NCBI RefSeq assembly: GCF_016464015.1
Contig: NZ_JACDXT010000029.1
Location: forward strand, 1-64,000
Length of the DNA: 64,000 nucleotides
Direction: 5' to 3'
Origin: Psychrobacter sp. bablab_jr014
GTDB lineage: Bacteria; Pseudomonadota; Gammaproteobacteria; Pseudomonadales; Moraxellaceae
Shown: piece after piece, positions 9,280-19,741 of the stretch
How positions within the stretch are numbered: position 1 is the stretch's first letter
How the letters are laid out: each line of letters starts with the position of its first letter
Made by a program: the position numbers and the translations under genes
The notes under the pieces: model-generated
What the model saw: the letters and a program-made list of their open reading frames with translations, nothing else
The model's database searches: none
What the model was told of the DNA's origin: nothing

Positions 9280-10299
9280 ATGCAAAATAAACATCGTAAT
9301 AAGCAGTTTTATATTGCCACAGCAAATTTATTAAACTTTGCCAACCCTGAGCGTGTTTATTATGACAATGCGCCTGCGTACAGTCAGTCCGAATATGCGC
9401 ATAAGTTAAAAGGACTCAGTGCCTTATTAACGAATGTTAACGCTGATATTCTGGCAGTGCAAGAAATCTGGGACACGGACGCACTTGTTGCTTTGGCAGC
9501 CTCTTTAGGCTTTGATGCGACTCAGGTAACAGCACCGATGGCAAGCAACGACCCAAAAAGTCAATATACGCAAGGACGTGGCGCACAGAATACACCTGCG
9601 GTAGGTATTATCAGCCGTTTTCCTGTGCTTGAGACTAAATTGCTTGAAGATATTGCGCCGCAAGCTGTGGTTGATGTGCCTGATATGGGTGCACATACAC
9701 GCTATCAGCGTCCGCCGTTACTTATGCGCCTTGATATACATGGTCAGTCTGTAACCGTAGTGACTGCGCATTTAAAAAGTAAGCGGGCTTATTTTTTACG
9801 TGACGCCTCAGGTAATTTATTAGAAGATATGGATGACCCCAATATTCGTGTCCGTGCCAAGCTGCGTAGTCTGTGTATGCGTGCAGCAGAAGCCGCCTCA
9901 ATACGTATTGCTATTATGGCGCGCTTAAATCATACCAATGAGCCACTGATTTTGCTCGGGGATATGAATGATGTGACAGGTAGCGTGACCACGCAGTTGA
10001 TGGCAGAGACCGAAGAGGTGCATTATGATAAAAGTATCCGTGATGTGGCGCTTTTCGATGCTGCACGTATCCAAAGACGTTATGGTTGGATGAAAGATGT
10101 GGCTTATACGCATATTTATCAGGGTATGCCTGAGGTAATAGATCAACTTTTTGTGTCAGAAGAGTTTCTATTAGACAGTAAGTTTGCATTGGGTCATATT
10201 GAGCGAGTAGATTATTTTAATGATCACTTAAAATGGGATTATGCTGATAGAGTTACTGACCACGGTATTGTCAAAGCAAAAATCGTTTTGAACGATTGA
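9280..10299 (+). CDS. Endonuclease/exonuclease/phosphatase (EEP) family protein
   Basis: Predicted metal-dependent phosphodiesterase of the DNase I/EEP fold, about 340 residues, with no signal peptide. The fold's landmarks appear in order: N-terminal strand (IATANLLNFANP), the metal-ligand glutamate in DILAVQEIWD, TAHLKSK, the LLGDMNDV segment (Asp/Asn active-site pair) and the C-terminal VTDHGIVKAKI (Asp-His). The substrate could be nucleic acid, a nucleotide or a phospholipid. The ATG at 9280 is preferred to an in-frame TTG at 9271, because the only Shine-Dalgarno-like AGG (9266-9268) is too close to the TTG. Confidence 0.87.
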   Translation: MQNKHRNKQFYIATANLLNFANPERVYYDNAPAYSQSEYAHKLKGLSALLTNVNADILAVQEIWDTDALVALAASLGFDATQVTAPMASNDPKSQYTQGRGAQNTPAVGIISRFPVLETKLLEDIAPQAVVDVPDMGAHTRYQRPPLLMRLDIHGQSVTVVTAHLKSKRAYFLRDASGNLLEDMDDPNIRVRAKLRSLCMRAAEAASIRIAIMARLNHTNEPLILLGDMNDVTGSVTTQLMAETEEVHYDKSIRDVALFDAARIQRRYGWMKDVAYTHIYQGMPEVIDQLFVSEEFLLDSKFALGHIERVDYFNDHLKWDYADRVTDHGIVKAKIVLND

Positions 10300-10483
10300 T
10301 AAAGTAAATTATTATTTTTACCCATCCCACGCCCCTTGATTGATGATGTACAAGTGTTTATGATGCGTCTTTATTTTTTATTAGATGATAATGTCGCTGG
10401 CAGACTGGCTGTTATTGGTCGCATTAACATGTAATAAAGACGACAGTAATTAAGCAATAGGGCGCAACACTACGAGGTTTATG

Positions 10484-11179
10484 ATGAGCGAATATAAAGA
10501 CGAAAAAATCGAAGATATTTTGGTCGATTCTGAACTGGCAAAACAGCTGGTACCTAATAAGTTTAAGTTCACCAGCCAGCAAGGACGTGCGCGTCGTCAA
10601 AAGCTACTGATGGGCGCTAAAAAACTGAGTGAAACCAAAGCGATTAATGACATTAGCTTGGCTGATGTGTGTGAAGAAGCGGGCATTCCGCGTGCCTCTG
10701 CGTATCACTTTTTCCCAAATGTAGAAGCGATTTTCTTGGCATTGCGCTTTTTAAATGCTATTGAAATCTTAGAAGTGTTAAATACGGTAGAAACGGCTGA
10801 TTGTGATCGCTGGCAGGGTTATCTGACGGCTTTGATTGAGCGCTGTGTGTCGATTTTCCACAGCGACCAAACCAAAGCCAAGCTGATTTATGACACCAAC
10901 ACCCCAGACTTTGAAGGCGATAGCTTCGGTGAAGATATCGACCATCAAATCGTTAAGTTGGTATACAAGCGCTTGGCTGAGCGTTATGAAATGCCACGCT
11001 ATGAAGACATTCAAGACACGCTATTGATTGCACTTAGCATCATTAACGGCGTCTTTACGCTGTCTTATCGTCAGCACGAGCGCATCACTGACAACTATCT
11101 GCAAGAAGCCTTAACCGCGTCTATCGCGTACTTGCGCTGCTACTTGCCAGAAAAGCTGCCACGCAAAAACCGCGCATAA
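10484..11179 (+). CDS. TetR/AcrR family transcriptional regulator
   Basis: About 231 residues with an N-terminal helix-turn-helix at residues 32-75: the helices around RRQKLLMGAKKL and ISLADVCEEAGIPRASAYHFFPN are the classical TetR signature. The ligand-binding helical domain follows and ends in a basic tail. An acidic extension of about 25 residues precedes the domain. Two adjacent ATGs (10481 and 10484) follow GAGG; the second gives better spacing. No obvious palindromic operator is seen directly upstream, and neighbouring genes give no clear target. Confidence 0.87.
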   Translation: MSEYKDEKIEDILVDSELAKQLVPNKFKFTSQQGRARRQKLLMGAKKLSETKAINDISLADVCEEAGIPRASAYHFFPNVEAIFLALRFLNAIEILEVLNTVETADCDRWQGYLTALIERCVSIFHSDQTKAKLIYDTNTPDFEGDSFGEDIDHQIVKLVYKRLAERYEMPRYEDIQDTLLIALSIINGVFTLSYRQHERITDNYLQEALTASIAYLRCYLPEKLPRKNRA

Positions 11180-11190
11180 GCAGAGGCAAT

Positions 11191-11224
11191 AAAAAAGCTG
11201 ACAGTAAATGTCAGCTTTTTTTAT
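11191..11224 (+). terminator. Intrinsic terminator after TetR gene
   Basis: AAAAAAGCTGACA / TGTCAGCTTTTTTT stem with a short loop, 11 bases past the stop. Confidence 0.92.
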
Positions 11225-11433
11225 ATTTGTAATTCAGTAAAAAGGCAGTCATTAAAGACAAAGGTTGCGCTTAATGATAGCAATCAAACCAATAATACTC
11301 ATAATAAATACTTAGTGACAATAAGGTTTTATATCGCAATAAAGTATTCGATATTTCTATATATAAAAATGCTGAACCAGTAATATTTGTCTATATTATT
11401 TAAAGTTTAGCGTTACCTTTTACTCAATAGCAC

Positions 11434-12192
11434 TTATGGTAATCGAGGTAAACGTTGTCCGCGACATACGTCCTCTTGGTTATCAAGTGGCAGATAAACC
11501 TGATAGTAACGCTGTATCAAATCTGATAATAAAGCGCTGTCATCAGGATAGTGATTACGGTACGCGGTATTGGCTTGCATCAAATAACGGCTTGCCATGC
11601 GAAAATGTGAGGTGGACTGACGCCAGCCGTGCGTGCATTGTTCTGTACCTGCCCAAATTAAGGACACTTCTGCAAAAGCCATTTCGCGTGGCGTCAGGGC
11701 ATTAGCCCCTTTCTCTTGTAGCGCATTTAAATACGCCCACAAATCAGGACGCATCAGCGCTGAATGAGAGGGAACGTCCGTAAGTATGTCAGCTGACAGT
11801 TGATTGCTTGCCAGCTGATCGATAAGTGTATACGCATTTTGCCATGCAATGTCTTTGCTGGCAGCACGACTGTTCATGTGGTACTCATAATTGGCGTAAG
11901 TCAGCCAAGCAAGCGCCTTATAAGCGGCATGCAGTTTAAGGTTATCACCAGTCTGCTGATAATCAGTAATATGGCTGTCCAAGGTCTGTTTACAAGCTGC
12001 GTAATAGGCAGCAGAAAAGTCAGGAGTATTGGCGGCTTGTTCTGGGCACGCAGGCATATAGACAGCAGTGCTAGCGGCAACAGGTTCGGCAGCCTGAGTG
12101 GTACTGGCAGTTGCCCACAATGCGATAATACCCACGCCCAATGCGGCAAGCGGACGCGCTGTATGCAATGTCAAAGGGGTAGGTAGCATCAT
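11434..12192 (-). CDS. Exported helical protein of unknown function, last gene of the DUF11 locus
   Basis: A protein of about 252 residues with a signal peptide (1-35, ending STTQAAEPV). The mature part is mostly alpha-helical and contains Cys residues at CPEQAAN, AACKQT, EQCTHGW and EDVCRGQ, an even number that could form disulfides in the periplasm. No family recognised. It lies 41 bases downstream of the giant barrel gene on the same strand and probably shares its transcript, suggesting a periplasmic accessory role for that protein. ATG at 12192 is preferred over an in-frame TTG one codon earlier. No terminator is visible after it. Confidence 0.75.
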   Translation of the reverse strand: MMLPTPLTLHTARPLAALGVGIIALWATASTTQAAEPVAASTAVYMPACPEQAANTPDFSAAYYAACKQTLDSHITDYQQTGDNLKLHAAYKALAWLTYANYEYHMNSRAASKDIAWQNAYTLIDQLASNQLSADILTDVPSHSALMRPDLWAYLNALQEKGANALTPREMAFAEVSLIWAGTEQCTHGWRQSTSHFRMASRYLMQANTAYRNHYPDDSALLSDLIQRYYQVYLPLDNQEDVCRGQRLPRLP

Positions 12193-12236
12193 CAAAATAA
12201 CCTTATATCAAAGGGTTGAATAAAGACGCCCAGCCA

Positions 12237-15200
12237 TTATTGTTGCGCGATAATGTTGGCTTTACGGGCATTTTTATTGGCATCATTTTTCTTAAACAGA
12301 TTTTCATCAAACTTAAAGCGTAAGCGGACATAGCCCCCTTCTTGGGTATCGTCATCATAGGCAATATCGTCATCTTTAAAGCCCATAAAATTATACCCTG
12401 CAGAGACCCATAAATTGGTTATGGGGCTATAGCCGACTTCTGCGCCTAACATGTGGGTGAAGTCATCGGCTTGCTGATTCCAGTATGTGCCTGCTTGCAA
12501 GCCCACATCCCAACGCTCGCTGATGTCGTATAGCCCGCGTACGTAAGCAGCATGTGCCATATTGCTATCGGTCATACCGTCCGCAGTATACTCTGTGTAT
12601 TTGCCTGCGTAGTGCCCTGAGAATGTCCATGGGCGTGATGGGTGATAGTTACCACTCCATGACCAGACCACAGTGTCTTTTTTGTATGGATCTTCTCCTG
12701 TCGCATTGTCATCAAAGCGATATTCAAGTTTGGTGAGCATGTCGAGCTGATTGCTATCAGCGTCACGATACGCGCTGCCAACTTGGAAGCGGTTAATGGT
12801 ACGGTGACCATCGTCATAATCAACGCGAGAGTAGATGTCTTTTGCAAGTAAGGTGATGTCGTCGTTATAGCGATAAGCAACGCCAGCACTACCAAGCAAG
12901 GTATCACTGGTTTCGCCCCAACGTTTTTCCAGACGGCCAGAGGCTTTGTAGTTTTCTTTGGCTAAGTATTCAACCCCAATACCTGCTGCAGTTGCGGTCT
13001 TGTCGGTATCGCCTTCTAAAGATTCAATACGCTCAAGTAAGGTATTGATGGTCAAGCCTTCTTGTACTTGCCATTTGTTTTTTAGACCGATAGCGGCTTC
13101 GGCCTCACGCGCACTGATGGCATCACGAGCGCGGTATTCGCTATAGACTTTACCATTTTTTAGGTAGTTGGCATCAAAACCGATAACGGTACGCTGACGC
13201 TCATCCGTATCATCAAGACCATAACTGCCTGAAAGACTGTTGATAAGGTCATGGCGGGCGTAGAGTCGACCAAGTTTACCAAGCGGCGCTTCGCCACCGA
13301 TAGAAGTCGCATTACGGGAACTATGGTTAATATCTTGCTCGTATTCTGCAAAGACCAGCGCATTACTTAGCTTGGGAAGGCGTGCAGTAATACGAGCATT
13401 GGCGGTAACGCCTTCGATATCTTCAGTAATACCGACGTTACTGTTTAACGCCGATTGATTGATAATGTCATCATTAAAAGCAGTGTCATCGCCAATGTTA
13501 ACAACGTCGGTGGCGCCTTGAATGGCACGTGATGAGCCGCCTGCGTCTTGACGATAGTAGCGCATGCCAATTTCACCAGTAACATTCTGAGTGAGACGCT
13601 GTTCAACGGTGGCTTTAATACCTTGGGTTGTGTTGTCTGTGCTGTGCTCGTTAGTATAGACACCTTCAACTTTCAACGCTGTTTTTTGATTGCGCAGAAT
13701 ACGTGTGACTTCAACGCCTGATTCGGTGCGGCCAGCAGTCAGCGGCGATGCTCCTGTGACGAAACCTGTGTCCGCATCATGATAGTACGCTTTACCTTTG
13801 GTGCGTTTCTTATCGTCGTATTCTAGCTCGACACGCAGCGCATCACCTTTGACTGAGGTGTCTGTCAATTCGGTGGTGTTAATCTGATTGCTGGCGCTGT
13901 AGTCAGGATTTTCCGCACGATTCTTAGCATATTCAGCAATCAGCTTTAGCTTGTCATTGATATGGACGACGCTATTGATGCTGGCGAGCTGTTCTTGGTT
14001 ATTTGGGTCATCACTATACACATAGCTACCACCAACCGAGACTTTTTTGTTCAGTTGCTGCTTTATAGCCACACCGCCAACCCAATAGTTTTCGCCATTG
14101 GTATCGACTTCGGTAGTCACGCGCAGATAGATTGGGTTGCCATCAATATCTTGGCTCGCAATCGGTGCTTTTAGATATAAGCTACGGCTGATAGGATCAA
14201 TCTCATAATCGGTAAAACGTGACAAAGTCTCGCGCTTAACGATTAAACCTGGATTGTCCGCATCACGCGTAATCACTTCGACGGTTTCTGAGTTTTCGAG
14301 TACGGCGTCAAAGTTGTTACCAAGTGGGTATGGGCCTGAGATGCCAAGGCCACGGGTTTCATTGACTTGCTGCGAGGTTGCTGTTCTGGCTGCAAACGTC
14401 GTCACGCGCGTATTGTCATCTTCATACTGCGCTTTTAGACCTGTCAATGTACGGTTGTATTGACCCAGCTCAATACCTTCATCATTGTCAATATGGGTTT
14501 TTAAGTCGCCATACATGGCGAACGAGCGGCCTTTATCTAGGCGTACATACAACTTGCTAGTAGACTGCGCGTCGAAGCCCTTGGCCGAAGCGTCACCATA
14601 GACGGGATAGTATTCACCAGGCTCGATATCACGGAACAGACGTTCGCCTTTTTTGTCGCTGTCAAAAGACAAGGTGAGCAGATAATCACCACGTACTTTG
14701 CCTTTTAAGAACAGCGCGGCACGTCCTGACGCTGTGTGATTGTCATCCCCTGAGAACGCGTGCAACTCTTGTTCAAACGCACCTTCGCCATCGCTGATTT
14801 TACTGCTGTCAAAATCGCGTAGGGAAATATTGCCCTCAACAATACCAACCGCAATCAATGGGCGCAGTTTTGCCGTGAACTGTAGCGGAATGACTTTTTT
14901 GGTACTGCCAGTATTAACAACCAACTCGCCCTGTCCTGGCGCATTAGGTGCTGTTACAGGAACCAGCAGCTCGCCACCTGAAATGATAACTTGCGTGCCT
15001 GGTTGATCTTTGCTGGTGTCAGGTAGGTTGATCGTACCAATAGTGGTATCGATCGTGACAGGCATAGACCCGATATAAGGTAAGCCGTTTTTATCTTTTA
15101 GGCTGACAACCACTTGATATTCGCTAACGCCATCGGCTTGTACTAAAGCGTCTTGAGTGCGATAGTCAATACCTTGCAAGCTATCAGGCGCAATGACAGT

Positions 15201-17501
15201 GACCGACTGTTCAGACACCACTTTACCTGTGGCATCTGTTGATACGCCACGCAAGGTATTTTTACCACGCTGCAATTCGACAGAGTAGTAATCAAAGGCA
15301 GTCACCTGCTGCTTTTCTTGCTCTGCGGTTTTACCGATATGGTCTTCTGAAACCGCTTTGCCATTAACGTATAAGGTAAAGGCAGCACCAAGTGGCGCTT
15401 GTACTTGTACCAGTTGCTTATGGGTATCTAGCTGCTGATTGGCACTTAAGTTTAAAAATGCCACATCATTGTTTGGAACTTGCTTTAGGTACTCATCGAG
15501 CAGTACAGGTTTTGGCTGCGCAATTTTATTGATTGTTAGGCGAGGTGTGTTATTGGCAGTAAGACGATCATCAAGCACGATTGCTGAGTCACAGTTACTG
15601 TTACCGTCAATCATACCGTTGGCTTTACAGCCGCTGGCGTCCACGTTGTCACTGGTATCGATATCGTAGTCTGGCTCTAGTGGCAATTCGCTTTTAATGG
15701 CTTGCTCTAGAGCATCGTTCTTACGGGCAATCGTTTTTTTGCGTTCAAGCAATACTTGGTTTAGTGTCTCTGGCGCATCGCCCAAACCTCCAACGATAGC
15801 AAAGTCGGTACGGTGCAGCTCACCATAGCGCACATCTGCAAACGCGCTGCCTGCATCGCCTGCGTTACGATTGCTTTGGGTAATCAGTTCTGTACCAGCT
15901 GGCAATGTGGTGGTATCGACTTTTAGAACGTGTGTTTTGGCAGAGACACCATAGAAGTTGTATTTGCCTTCACCATCGGTTACGGCAAAGTTACCGTTTT
16001 CCATGTAGACGCGCACGCCTGCCACACCCAGCTCGTTGTCTTGTTTTTGCTGGATGCCATCACGATTGATGTCGTGGTAGATTTTACCGACGATGACGCC
16101 TTTATCATTAATAGCGCCACGACTGACATCGACTGCCCATTCTGCTTGTCGTGAGGTGGTTGGTTGATTATTACCACCGACATTATTGACAGTAGCAAAC
16201 GCACGATTGACACCGTCGCCCGCCAGTGCTGATGCGCCGACCAAAACACGATAAGTAATCTCGCGGCTGCTGCCTTGTGCCATATCGCCAAGGCTTAATA
16301 CATGATATTTACCTGACGTTTTAAATTCATTACCAGTCAGGCTGTCAATCGCGATGCCATTTTCGCGTTGACGCACGCTGCCTTTGACGTACTCAAAGCC
16401 ACGTGGCAAAGCGTCTTTTAATTCAACATCATAAGCGGTCGCCGCGCCGTTATTGGTAACAGTGATACTATAGTTAATATAGTCACCAAGCTCAGCGGTT
16501 TTAACATCGCCTTCTTTTTTAACCTGTAAACTAGCCTCGTTATCAACGATATTAATTTGGCTTATTAAAGACTCATTCACTGTGCCTTCTGGTGACAAAC
16601 AAGCGACCAACTTGGCTTGCAGAGTATCATCAGCCAATGTTTGAATAATGTTGTCATCAATGGCATTGGCATTGTTTTGTGTTGGTGCAGATAAGCGGTA
16701 TTTCCCTGTGTTGTTGCCTGTTTCAATACCTTTTAAAGAATAGGTATCGTTTGTCTTAGATGAAGTGATAGTAACCAAAACTTCATCGGGTTTGTCTGCT
16801 TGGACATTACACGCCGCATAGCTGGTCTCAATATAGACGTTATTACTGATTTGAGAGTTTTGCGCATCGTCCTGATAGTTATCATCGGTAAACCGAATGC
16901 CAGGAGCAACCACGACTAAGCTGTCGGTCACTGAGTCAGTAATCGAAGGATCTTCAAGTACTGTCACCCCAACTTTGATTTCAGTACGTGTACCATCAGC
17001 AGCATTTTTATCAGTGATTGCTTGAATCAGCAAATCTAAGCTTTCACTTCGACCCAGTTTGATTTGGTCAAGACCTGTGATAAGACGGTCATTTGCGTCA
17101 ATAACGCCATTTTTATTGAGGTCTTGATACACCTCAAAGTTTGATAGGCTGCTTGGATAGTCAAAGGTTAAATTGACGGTGACGGTGTCATAACCTGTAT
17201 TGGTGATGGTGTTTTTCCATACGATTGTCTCACCAGCCATGACAGTCTGCTGGCTACCACCACTAAGAGAGATGCCGTACTGCGCTACGTTTGCTGTTTG
17301 TAGCTGTACTGTGTTCGATGCCACGCCAAAGACGGTTTGTGTATCACTGATGGCATAGCGTGCATCCGCTGTATTGTTGATCGTATCAACAACAATAGGG
17401 GCAGCCAATGCAGAATGTGATTGCATAAGCAACATAGCCACTGTCAAAGCAGATAGCTTGGGTGCTAAATGAACAGACGGGACAATGCGGTTTGATGTCA
17501 T
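12237..17501 (-). CDS. Giant DUF11/SdrD-like repeat protein with probable C-terminal outer-membrane beta-barrel
   Basis: A 1754-residue exported protein. A signal peptide (about 1-33, LMQSHSALAAP) is followed by an N-terminal beta-sandwich module (about 35-190) also seen in the 17601-19700 protein. A canonical DUF11 domain follows (about 330-440: ITVTNNGAATAYDVELKDAL), then an SdrD B-like domain (about 470-560: VGKIYHDINRDGIQQ) with a Ca-site-like DxNxDG, an invasin/Big-like region (about 780-870) and, from about 880, a region with FYPVYGD-like phrases leading into about 600 residues of alternating amphipathic strands. The last strand is YVRLRFKFDENLF, followed by a 15-residue basic tail. I infer an outer-membrane barrel carrying large N-terminal periplasmic or surface domains. 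Function unknown; adhesin, secretion platform or S-layer anchor are all possible. Confidence 0.8.
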   Translation of the reverse strand: MTSNRIVPSVHLAPKLSALTVAMLLMQSHSALAAPIVVDTINNTADARYAISDTQTVFGVASNTVQLQTANVAQYGISLSGGSQQTVMAGETIVWKNTITNTGYDTVTVNLTFDYPSSLSNFEVYQDLNKNGVIDANDRLITGLDQIKLGRSESLDLLIQAITDKNAADGTRTEIKVGVTVLEDPSITDSVTDSLVVVAPGIRFTDDNYQDDAQNSQISNNVYIETSYAACNVQADKPDEVLVTITSSKTNDTYSLKGIETGNNTGKYRLSAPTQNNANAIDDNIIQTLADDTLQAKLVACLSPEGTVNESLISQINIVDNEASLQVKKEGDVKTAELGDYINYSITVTNNGAATAYDVELKDALPRGFEYVKGSVRQRENGIAIDSLTGNEFKTSGKYHVLSLGDMAQGSSREITYRVLVGASALAGDGVNRAFATVNNVGGNNQPTTSRQAEWAVDVSRGAINDKGVIVGKIYHDINRDGIQQKQDNELGVAGVRVYMENGNFAVTDGEGKYNFYGVSAKTHVLKVDTTTLPAGTELITQSNRNAGDAGSAFADVRYGELHRTDFAIVGGLGDAPETLNQVLLERKKTIARKNDALEQAIKSELPLEPDYDIDTSDNVDASGCKANGMIDGNSNCDSAIVLDDRLTANNTPRLTINKIAQPKPVLLDEYLKQVPNNDVAFLNLSANQQLDTHKQLVQVQAPLGAAFTLYVNGKAVSEDHIGKTAEQEKQQVTAFDYYSVELQRGKNTLRGVSTDATGKVVSEQSVTVIAPDSLQGIDYRTQDALVQADGVSEYQVVVSLKDKNGLPYIGSMPVTIDTTIGTINLPDTSKDQPGTQVIISGGELLVPVTAPNAPGQGELVVNTGSTKKVIPLQFTAKLRPLIAVGIVEGNISLRDFDSSKISDGEGAFEQELHAFSGDDNHTASGRAALFLKGKVRGDYLLTLSFDSDKKGERLFRDIEPGEYYPVYGDASAKGFDAQSTSKLYVRLDKGRSFAMYGDLKTHIDNDEGIELGQYNRTLTGLKAQYEDDNTRVTTFAARTATSQQVNETRGLGISGPYPLGNNFDAVLENSETVEVITRDADNPGLIVKRETLSRFTDYEIDPISRSLYLKAPIASQDIDGNPIYLRVTTEVDTNGENYWVGGVAIKQQLNKKVSVGGSYVYSDDPNNQEQLASINSVVHINDKLKLIAEYAKNRAENPDYSASNQINTTELTDTSVKGDALRVELEYDDKKRTKGKAYYHDADTGFVTGASPLTAGRTESGVEVTRILRNQKTALKVEGVYTNEHSTDNTTQGIKATVEQRLTQNVTGEIGMRYYRQDAGGSSRAIQGATDVVNIGDDTAFNDDIINQSALNSNVGITEDIEGVTANARITARLPKLSNALVFAEYEQDINHSSRNATSIGGEAPLGKLGRLYARHDLINSLSGSYGLDDTDERQRTVIGFDANYLKNGKVYSEYRARDAISAREAEAAIGLKNKWQVQEGLTINTLLERIESLEGDTDKTATAAGIGVEYLAKENYKASGRLEKRWGETSDTLLGSAGVAYRYNDDITLLAKDIYSRVDYDDGHRTINRFQVGSAYRDADSNQLDMLTKLEYRFDDNATGEDPYKKDTVVWSWSGNYHPSRPWTFSGHYAGKYTEYTADGMTDSNMAHAAYVRGLYDISERWDVGLQAGTYWNQQADDFTHMLGAEVGYSPITNLWVSAGYNFMGFKDDDIAYDDDTQEGGYVRLRFKFDENLFKKNDANKNARKANIIAQQ

Positions 17502-17600
17502 TATGCGTGCCTATGCAATCAAATCAAAAAAAGCGTTTAGGTTTAGAGGCGTATCTGCAGTCTGAACTACAGACACGCCAACATGGAAAGTTAATCAGCC

Positions 17601-19700
17601 TTATGGTGTTGTAGAACCATCAGGGTTGATCTTCACAGCAAATACCATAGCAGCGTATTTCTGTGGTGCTAGAGTCGTTACGGTACCGCTGATAGCAGAG
17701 CCATCATTGGTTGCATTATAGGTGTTGTTTGCAGGCATTGCCGTTGCGTTTGCGACGTTGTCAAGCTTGATAGCATAAGCAGGGGTCGTGCTGCTGTCCA
17801 GTACAACTGCTTTGTTATTAAAGCGGTCGGTCGTATCGTTGACCAACACGTTGTCAAAGCTAAAGCGTGAGTCTGTATTGGCAAACTGGTTAAACGCAGT
17901 AATTTTGTACACGATACAGTCGCCTGGCTTGGCTGCTACTGGTGACTGGGTAAACGTCAAAGTCGCTGTTGCTGAACATGAGGTGTTCAGTGCTTGCTCT
18001 TTAACCAAGCCTAGACCTTTGACAGTCGTGGTGTTCTGTACTGAACGATCACCAACTGATGGCGCATCCTGACCACCAACCACAAGGGTCACGGTTGTGC
18101 TTTCCGTTGAGCCAATCGCTGCCCCTGTTGATGCGACTTGGTACTGAATAGTGACTGTTGAATTTGGTGCCATGCCTGTCCACGCAGGCGCACCGTTGAC
18201 TGGTGTAGCTGTAGATAGATCGTAGTCGCCATTACCATTTCTGATGACACTGTAAGTTGCATTTGGCGTCGCTGGATTGTTGTCTGCATCATAAACAATC
18301 AAGACACTACCATCGACTTGTGCGATTTTGTCATTCGCGCCTTCGGTAATGGTAAATTTGATTTCACCTGCTTGATCACCTTCAGTCTCTTGACCTGTAT
18401 TTTTAATAACCGCGGTTTGAGTAACTTGTGTACCTGCAGTCGTGGTGGTCGGAATCTCTTTATTACTTGGAGACTCAATGTTGACGGCACGTTGGTTGGC
18501 AACCAAAGGCGATGCCAAATCACCACCAACACCGTTGTTCGCTGTACCATCAATAACTTCGCTGTCATCGGTTGATGGATAGAAGTTATCGGTATTTTGG
18601 TTTGAGTCTAATGGGTCAGTGGTGTCATAAATAACCTGACCGTTACCCAAATCAAGATTTAATACGGTATGACTTACTGTGCTCTTAGGATTGGCAAGCT
18701 GTTCTTCTGCATCTTTTTGCACATCAAAGGTGATGGTTGCTTCTTGACCTGGCGCTAGGTTTAGTAAAGTTACACGTACGCTGTCTTGTTCAAAACCTGT
18801 ACCTGCACCATTAGTGCCTGCAGTGATGGTAGCATTGTTACTGACGCTTAGGTTGGGCTGTTCAGCCAGACGCAAGCCTACTGGTAGGTTGTCAAATACG
18901 ACAATATTATTAGCAGTTGTGGTGTAAGCGGCGCGCTCATCGTTACGAATCGTAATGGTATACGTCACTTTCGACGTTGGGTCATTTAAGTTAAGTGTAC
19001 TATTTGGCTTACTGGTAATCTTAAATACAGGCACTTTCGTGGTACTGTTGTTGATATTGGTCAAAGTCGCCTTGGTATCATCTGCAGTACTAAAGAAGGT
19101 ACTGACGGCTGTCAAGGTTAGGTTTTGTGTATCACCACCGACATTGTCCGAGGTTTTTGCAGCAATAGAGATGTCGACATACTCATTTGGCTGCAAGCTG
19201 ACCGTACGGTTTTGGAACTCAGTACCTGTAACCGTTGTGGTGCTCTTTTGCGTACCGTCTGCATTATAGATGACATAGGTAACATTACTGTTAGCCAAGT
19301 CATATGCACCGTTGCCTTGCGGGTTGCCTGGGATATTGCCACCTTGTGATAGGCTCAGAGTGTAAGTATCTTGAACGTTACCTGAGTTGGTTAAGGTATG
19401 GTTAAAGGTCACTACACCTTTAGGCGTAACGGCAAGCCCTTTGTTATAGTCATCAGTCAGGTCGCCATCATCGTTTTTCGCAACAAGGCTAAATGCTGCG
19501 CTTTGTGTGATGTTCACGGTGACTTTGTTTGACTGTACAGGATTCTGCTCGATACCCGCGATGCTATACGTTGCAGTCGCAATGTTGTCAATAGTCGGGG
19601 TAGATTCGGCTGTTGACTTGGCAGCATTGGCAGACGTGATGCCAAGCGCGGTAACAATACCAGCGGCCAATACAGAGTATTGAAATAAACGAGGTTTCAT
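17601..19700 (-). CDS. Exported DUF11-type repeat protein
   Basis: 699 residues. The signal peptide is residues 1-27 (VTALGITSANAAKS). The mature protein is almost entirely beta, T/N/D/V-rich and low in Cys until the C-terminus. The N-terminal module (NIATATYSIAGIEQNPVQSN) resembles the start of the giant neighbour. Middle repeats are DUF11-like (VTYTITIRNDERAAY; IVVFDNLPVGLRLAEQPN). The C-terminal module has two Cys residues in the pattern C...PGDCIVYKITAFN (about 575-610), shared with the 1042-residue-class protein of this locus. AGGAG precedes the ATG. It is 41 bases after the small DUF11 gene and 99 bases before the giant gene. Probably a structural surface component. Confidence 0.8.
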   Translation of the reverse strand: MKPRLFQYSVLAAGIVTALGITSANAAKSTAESTPTIDNIATATYSIAGIEQNPVQSNKVTVNITQSAAFSLVAKNDDGDLTDDYNKGLAVTPKGVVTFNHTLTNSGNVQDTYTLSLSQGGNIPGNPQGNGAYDLANSNVTYVIYNADGTQKSTTTVTGTEFQNRTVSLQPNEYVDISIAAKTSDNVGGDTQNLTLTAVSTFFSTADDTKATLTNINNSTTKVPVFKITSKPNSTLNLNDPTSKVTYTITIRNDERAAYTTTANNIVVFDNLPVGLRLAEQPNLSVSNNATITAGTNGAGTGFEQDSVRVTLLNLAPGQEATITFDVQKDAEEQLANPKSTVSHTVLNLDLGNGQVIYDTTDPLDSNQNTDNFYPSTDDSEVIDGTANNGVGGDLASPLVANQRAVNIESPSNKEIPTTTTAGTQVTQTAVIKNTGQETEGDQAGEIKFTITEGANDKIAQVDGSVLIVYDADNNPATPNATYSVIRNGNGDYDLSTATPVNGAPAWTGMAPNSTVTIQYQVASTGAAIGSTESTTVTLVVGGQDAPSVGDRSVQNTTTVKGLGLVKEQALNTSCSATATLTFTQSPVAAKPGDCIVYKITAFNQFANTDSRFSFDNVLVNDTTDRFNNKAVVLDSSTTPAYAIKLDNVANATAMPANNTYNATNDGSAISGTVTTLAPQKYAAMVFAVKINPDGSTTP

Positions 19701-19741
19701 AGGGTCATCTCCTAAATGAGCGCAATGAAAAGTGAGAAAAA

